Part shown: piece by piece, positions 60,149 through 64,000 of the stretch
Numbering within the stretch: position 1 is the first letter of the stretch
How the letters are laid out: each line of letters opens with the position of its first letter
NCBI GenBank assembly: GCA_016290875.1
Contig: JAEEVL010000012.1
Coordinates: 1-64,000 of the forward strand
DNA from: Ruminococcus sp.
GTDB lineage: Bacteria; Bacillota; Clostridia; Oscillospirales; Ruminococcaceae
Reading direction: 5' to 3'
Length of the DNA: 64,000 nucleotides
Notes under the pieces: generated by a model
Database searches by the model: none
Told to the model about the DNA's origin: nothing
The model's input: only the letters and a program-made list of their open reading frames with translations
Made by a program: the position numbers and the translations under genes

Positions 60149-61552
60149 ATGCTCACAAGCTTCAGAAAAAAATACATTGGGGACAGAGCATTCTATTCAT
60201 CAGTCCTGCGTATGGTCGTGCCTATGATACTGCAGATGGTAGTCACCAACTTCGTCAGCCTCATAGACAATATCATGGTAGGTCAGATAGGTACGGAACA
60301 GATGAACGGTGTATCTATCGTAAACCAGTTCATCTTCGTTTTTAATATAACTGTTTTCGGTGCAGTATCAGGTCCTGGAATATTCGGCTCGCAGTTTTTC
60401 GGCAAGGGCGACTACGAAGGTCAGAAACAGACTGTACGTTTCAGGATCTATATATGTGCAGCTATAATTGGCGTTGGTATCGCCCTCTTCAGTATTTTCG
60501 ACAGCACACTTATTTCGCTGTTCATCAGCGATGATGACTCGCAGGAAAAAATAGCGGCTACCCTGCATTACGGAAAGCAGTATATGTCCATTATGCTCAT
60601 AGGACTTGTCCCCTTCGGTATCGGTCAGGCTTATTCAAGCGTTATCCGCGAATGCGGCGAGACCAAGATACCGATGATAGCAGCTTTTTCCGCTGTCGGT
60701 ATCAATGTACTGCTCGACTACGGTCTTATCTTCGGTAAGCTCGGTATGCCGGAACTCGGCGTGCGCGGCGCTGCCGTTGCAACGGTAGTTTCAAAGTTCA
60801 TCGAAGCCGCCGTTATGATAATATGGGCGCACACTCACCCACAGCGAAACAAGTACATAACCGGACTCTACAAGAGCCTGCACATCTCGAGTGACCTTGC
60901 AAAGAAAATAACGGTAAAGGGACTCCCACTAATGCTCAACGAGTTCCTTTGGGCTGCCGGAATGTCTGTCATCGCACAGAGCTACTCAGTTCGCGGACTC
61001 AATGTTGTCGCTGCAAGAAACATCTCCGGTACTATCACCAACCTCTTTGGCGCAGTTTATATACAGCTTGGTGCGTGTATCGCAATAATCGTCGGTATGC
61101 GTCTCGGTGCAAACAAGCTAAAGGAAGCACGCGACCTCGACAACAAAATGCTGTTCTTTGCAGTTGCTGCCGCTATTGCTGTTTCGCTGCTAATAATGCC
61201 GCTTGCAGCTGTATTCCCAAAGCTCTACAACACCGAAAGCGAGATACGCTCTCTCGCATCGTTTATGATACTCATACAGGCAGCAGCAATACCGCTGTGG
61301 TCTTACACCAACGCCTGCTACTTCACGCTGAGAAGCGGCGGTAAGACCGGTATAACGTTCCTGTTTGACTTTGGATTTACGTGGTTGCTGATGATACCGC
61401 TCACGTTCATCCTTGTACACTTTACTTCGCTCAATATCTATATTATATTCGCAGTTGTGACCTTTTCTGAGATAATCAAGGTCATTATCGGATATTTTAT
61501 GGTGCGCAGCGACATTTGGATAAACAATATCGTCAATAACATAAAAGAATGA
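60149..61552 (+). CDS. MATE-family efflux transporter
   Basis: A 467-residue integral membrane protein with about 12 spans in two homologous halves. It has the N-terminal NFVSLIDNIMVGQIGTEQMN and GPGIFGSQFFGKGDYEGQKQ typical of MATE proteins, and the repeat of this pattern after residue 235 (KGLPLMLNEFLWAAG). It would export cationic drugs or metabolites using Na+ or H+. The ribosome binding site is AAGGAGATAT just before ATG. It sits between two terminators, probably expressed with read-through from the upstream promoter because no strong promoter lies between. Confidence 0.93.
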   Translation: MLTSFRKKYIGDRAFYSSVLRMVVPMILQMVVTNFVSLIDNIMVGQIGTEQMNGVSIVNQFIFVFNITVFGAVSGPGIFGSQFFGKGDYEGQKQTVRFRIYICAAIIGVGIALFSIFDSTLISLFISDDDSQEKIAATLHYGKQYMSIMLIGLVPFGIGQAYSSVIRECGETKIPMIAAFSAVGINVLLDYGLIFGKLGMPELGVRGAAVATVVSKFIEAAVMIIWAHTHPQRNKYITGLYKSLHISSDLAKKITVKGLPLMLNEFLWAAGMSVIAQSYSVRGLNVVAARNISGTITNLFGAVYIQLGACIAIIVGMRLGANKLKEARDLDNKMLFFAVAAAIAVSLLIMPLAAVFPKLYNTESEIRSLASFMILIQAAAIPLWSYTNACYFTLRSGGKTGITFLFDFGFTWLLMIPLTFILVHFTSLNIYIIFAVVTFSEIIKVIIGYFMVRSDIWINNIVNNIKE

Positions 61553-61574
61553 CTTCCTCAGGTCATAAATAGCT

Positions 61575-61615
61575 ACGGGCACACAAGGTTTATCACCTTA
61601 TGTGCCCGTTTTTAT
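61575..61615 (+). terminator. Terminator of the MATE gene
   Basis: ACGGGCACA/TGTGCCCGT extended by AAGGT/ACCTT, followed by TTTTTATT. Confidence 0.85.
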
Positions 61616-61625
61616 TATTCTCAGA

Positions 61626-61973
61626 TCACATATCGCCGCTCTTTACGTCGATAGCGTCGGTAGTCTTTGTTATATCGCCGGTAAGTCCGCACCAGCCGCA
61701 GGTTATACGCTCCTCGTTGTTCCAGCAGGATAGCTTTCCACAGCGTCCGCACTGAACAAACTCCTTCGACTTGCAGTAAGGACATCCGTTGAATTCACTT
61801 GTATACATAAGATTTCCGGTTATCTTTGTCTTATCGTATCCCTCACGCGAAGCTCTGGTCTCATCGACAGGGAACGCCCATGTTCTGAACCAGTCGCTGT
61901 ATTGTTCTTCTATGCGTACTCCGTAGATGCGCTTGGCTTCCGGACATTTCATAAGTATGACTTTAGCATTCAT
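61626..61973 (-). CDS. Stand-alone TerY-C-like zinc-binding protein
   Basis: A 115-residue protein. The first 70 residues are an alpha/beta segment (VILMKCPEAKRIYGVRIEEQ, WFRTWAFPVDETRASREGYD). The rest is a double zinc ribbon: CPYCKSKEFVQCGRCGKLSCW and CGWCG, the pattern of the TerY-C metal-binding domain normally fused to TerY vWA proteins. The vWA protein at 56095-56961 lacks this part, so the domain may be supplied in trans. The gene overlaps the end of the AraC-type regulator gene by 11 bp, so it is co-transcribed with that regulator. Confidence 0.78.
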   Translation of the reverse strand: MNAKVILMKCPEAKRIYGVRIEEQYSDWFRTWAFPVDETRASREGYDKTKITGNLMYTSEFNGCPYCKSKEFVQCGRCGKLSCWNNEERITCGWCGLTGDITKTTDAIDVKSGDM

Positions 61974-64000
61974 TGTCAGATTCCTTTCCGGCGTTTCTGC
62001 GGTAATCCGAGGGTGAACAGCCTTCGCACGACCTGAACTGCCTTACAAAATAGTTATATGATGAATAGCCGCAGTCACGCGCGATATCCGTGACCGTCCT
62101 GTTGGTCTGGACAAGCAGCTTCTTTGCTTTTTCTATGCGGAACAGTATCATTTCTTCGATGATACTGTAATTGAAATAGGACTTGTATGTCTTCTGCAGA
62201 TAGCTCTTGCTGAGGTACAGACCTTCGGCTATCTCACTTATCTTCCACGGACGCTCCGGATTTTTCATTATCCTGCTGCGAAGCATACACAGCTTCTCAA
62301 ACTGCGGACTCGAAGTGCTCTCCGAAGTCGCATAGGTGTAGACACGATTCACGGTAGACTTGTACACAGCGTCTGAAGCCTGTGTGCCCGAACCGGCAGT
62401 AAAGCTGAAAACTCCGACTGAGAAGTCCCCTGCCGAACTGTCACTTCCTGAGAGTTTCATGCTCTTCACGCGTGAGAACAGCGAACTGCTGAAATGCTCA
62501 GCGCGGTCACGAGCCCGTGTTATGATGCAGAATGTGCTGTCACCCCAAAGACCGCATATTTCATCAGATGATGAGCACGATGAGATAGTTTCGGCAAAAG
62601 CGTGTATCAGCTTACGGCATTTCTCCTCGCCGCTCTGATAGTACGCTTTTTTTATGCCGGAAAGCTCGACGGTTATTATATCAAATGAAGCAGCTGGGTT
62701 CTTTGAATTGAGCAGCGCGAATTCCTTTTCGATACCGCTGCGATTGAGAAGACCAGTGTATTCATCGTATAGCAGAGCTCGGTTCGTTACCGCGATAGTA
62801 TTGCTCATAAGTATCTTCAATCTGACGTGCTCGAGCGCTACATTTACATAATTGAGCCATTGCAGATAAATAGAACTGAACGAAAGAGGTTCCTTGCCGA
62901 ATGAGATAGCCGCATATCCGAAGAAATTATCATTGTAGTGGAGCGGTGAAATATAATAGGCTGAAGGGTAGCTTCGTTCTCTGCCGAATACCGGAAGAAG
63001 ATCATTTGAACTGAACTTCTCGTTAGTGGTAGGTTCACGCATAACAGCAGCCTTTCCCATGATCTCGGTCATACCGTCGCCGTAGTGGAAATTCAGCGTC
63101 GAAGCTGTATTCGAGCGTGTCGACTCCAAAAACTGATCCGTAAGACATATATATATACGCGACATTTTGTAGAGAAGGAAAGTATAATTGTCCAGTCTGT
63201 CCGCAAAGGTCGGTATATCCTGGACGTTTGTTATGTCAAAAAGCATATCTCCGTAAAGGAGCTCGTTCTCAAAATCAGCATTTATCTTTTCAGTTCTCGC
63301 CACACCCGGACGCACGGGAGCAGTTTCCCGACAGCCGCAGCTTCTTCCGAGTCTGATACCGCCGTCCTCATTCGGGACCTTGCTGCATATCCTGCCGGTG
63401 ATTATTCGGTAAAGTCTACGGAAAGCTTCTGCACCGAGCTGGAAGTTCGGACGACAGTAGCTTGTGATAGAAGGTGTAGCGCGAAGTCCCTCCTCTGTCG
63501 AATCGTATCCTGTAAGAGCTATGTCCTCGGGTACTCTGATGCCGGCAGGTTTAAAAGCATTCATCAGTCTGAGAGCCATTATGTCGTTACCGCAGACAAT
63601 AGCTTCCGGACGTTCGAGCTTACCGGATATTATACGCTTGGCAAGGTCATCGGCAGCATTATGCCAGAAGTCGCCGTACTCGTACATTGACCTGTCGCAG
63701 CTGAGTGAGTGTTTTTTCATAGAAGCCTTCCAGCCGTCAAGCCTTGCTTCGGAAATATGAGCGTTGCGAGGGCCGGTAAGACAGAATATCCGCTTTTTTC
63801 CGTGAACTTCTATAAGATGGTCTGTGATTGCTTCAAAAGCGCTCGTATCATCGACAGAAGTGGTTTCAAAGCTCTTATGACCGTTGGAATCAAGAAGCAT
63901 TACCGGCTTACCGGAACGTTTTAAAAGCGACTCGATATACTCTCTTATGTCCGGACGATAAAAGGAATTCCTGTCGTACAGAAAACCTGCGAAGCGGTCT
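61963..64000 (-). CDS. LacI-type sensor/GGDEF-like/AraC fusion regulator (5' end missing)
   Basis: The frame is open to the right edge, giving at least 678 residues. Visible order: LacI/Peripla_BP_3-type ligand domain (HGKKRIFCLTGPRNAHISEA, RPEAIVCGNDIMALRLMNAF, DIALTGYDSTEEGLRATPSI); a linker with CGCRET; a middle helical part; a GGDEF-like domain with degenerate loop (LLYDEYTGLLNRSG, WGDSTF); and a C-terminal AraC helix-turn-helix pair (SEIAEGLYLSKSYLQKTYKS, VTDIARDCGYSSYNYFVRQF). DNA-binding regulator of an unknown sugar response. The start codon lies beyond the window; 63900 is only an internal Met. Confidence 0.85.
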   Translation of the reverse strand, partial: DRFAGFLYDRNSFYRPDIREYIESLLKRSGKPVMLLDSNGHKSFETTSVDDTSAFEAITDHLIEVHGKKRIFCLTGPRNAHISEARLDGWKASMKKHSLSCDRSMYEYGDFWHNAADDLAKRIISGKLERPEAIVCGNDIMALRLMNAFKPAGIRVPEDIALTGYDSTEEGLRATPSITSYCRPNFQLGAEAFRRLYRIITGRICSKVPNEDGGIRLGRSCGCRETAPVRPGVARTEKINADFENELLYGDMLFDITNVQDIPTFADRLDNYTFLLYKMSRIYICLTDQFLESTRSNTASTLNFHYGDGMTEIMGKAAVMREPTTNEKFSSNDLLPVFGRERSYPSAYYISPLHYNDNFFGYAAISFGKEPLSFSSIYLQWLNYVNVALEHVRLKILMSNTIAVTNRALLYDEYTGLLNRSGIEKEFALLNSKNPAASFDIITVELSGIKKAYYQSGEEKCRKLIHAFAETISSCSSSDEICGLWGDSTFCIITRARDRAEHFSSSLFSRVKSMKLSGSDSSAGDFSVGVFSFTAGSGTQASDAVYKSTVNRVYTYATSESTSSPQFEKLCMLRSRIMKNPERPWKISEIAEGLYLSKSYLQKTYKSYFNYSIIEEMILFRIEKAKKLLVQTNRTVTDIARDCGYSSYNYFVRQFRSCEGCSPSDYRRNAGKESDNEC

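Overview
The window looks like chromosome of a Ruminococcus-like, cellulosome-forming member of the Oscillospiraceae (anaerobic gut or rumen Firmicutes). The evidence is a CotH protein ending in a type I dockerin, a second secreted protein with a dockerin-like C-terminus, a SpoVM-like sporulation peptide, a [FeFe]-hydrogenase-like protein, clostridial promoters with TTGACA/TATAAT spaced 17 bp, and strong AGGAGG ribosome binding sites. The species cannot be fixed from the sequence alone. No rRNA, tRNA, CRISPR array or intact insertion sequence was seen.

Positions 1-20.8 kb form an exopolysaccharide locus on the minus strand. One operon (12127 down to 792) runs ugd, an Alg14/Alg13-like split glycosyltransferase, two pyruvyl transferases, an FrhB-like iron-sulfur protein, two GT4 enzymes, Wzy, Wzx and a DUF1919 protein. 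The part left of about 10.4 kb is visibly AT-richer than the rest. A second operon (20756 down to 17591) carries another ugd copy (about 95% identical protein), rfbA and rfbB. Between them lie the priming sugar transferase, galE, and a pair of paralogous lipoprotein genes. Each lipoprotein gene is followed by a tiny ORF sharing the motif LTDEELCML, and the unit ends in three tandem hairpin elements with a shared 50-nt core and copy-specific self-complementary arms.

Positions 21-24.7 kb hold two secreted, probably cellulosomal proteins. Positions 24.8-34.7 kb hold a two-component system (7TM histidine kinase and NarL-type regulator) followed by a compact operon: small membrane proteins, an Lgt-like protein, a DgkA-like kinase, a CarS/DUF46-like membrane protein, a UbiA prenyltransferase, a PEP-synthase/rifampicin-phosphotransferase-like enzyme and a GNAT-like protein. 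I read this as a candidate undescribed isoprenoid or ether lipid pathway.

Positions 34.7-43.1 kb are rich in cyclic-di-GMP proteins, with a methyltransferase preceded by a leader peptide and mutually exclusive hairpins, and a PIG-L deacetylase. Positions 43.2-53.1 kb carry a TSCPD protein, SpoVM, PspA, an orphan Phd/YefM-like antitoxin, a TtcA-like protein with a GntR regulator, a sensory hydrogenase-like protein next to a DivIVA-like protein, and a sugar-binding lipoprotein paired with a GGDEF-like membrane sensor.

Positions 53.5-62 kb carry an extended Ter-type phosphosignalling cassette: zinc ribbon-LRR protein, kinase-like protein, vWA protein, PP2C phosphatase, a degenerate deaminase-like protein with 13 GYPQQ-type repeats, and a small membrane protein. 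After a MATE transporter there is a free-standing TerY-C-like zinc protein and an AraC regulator fused to LacI-type and GGDEF-like domains, which runs off the right edge.
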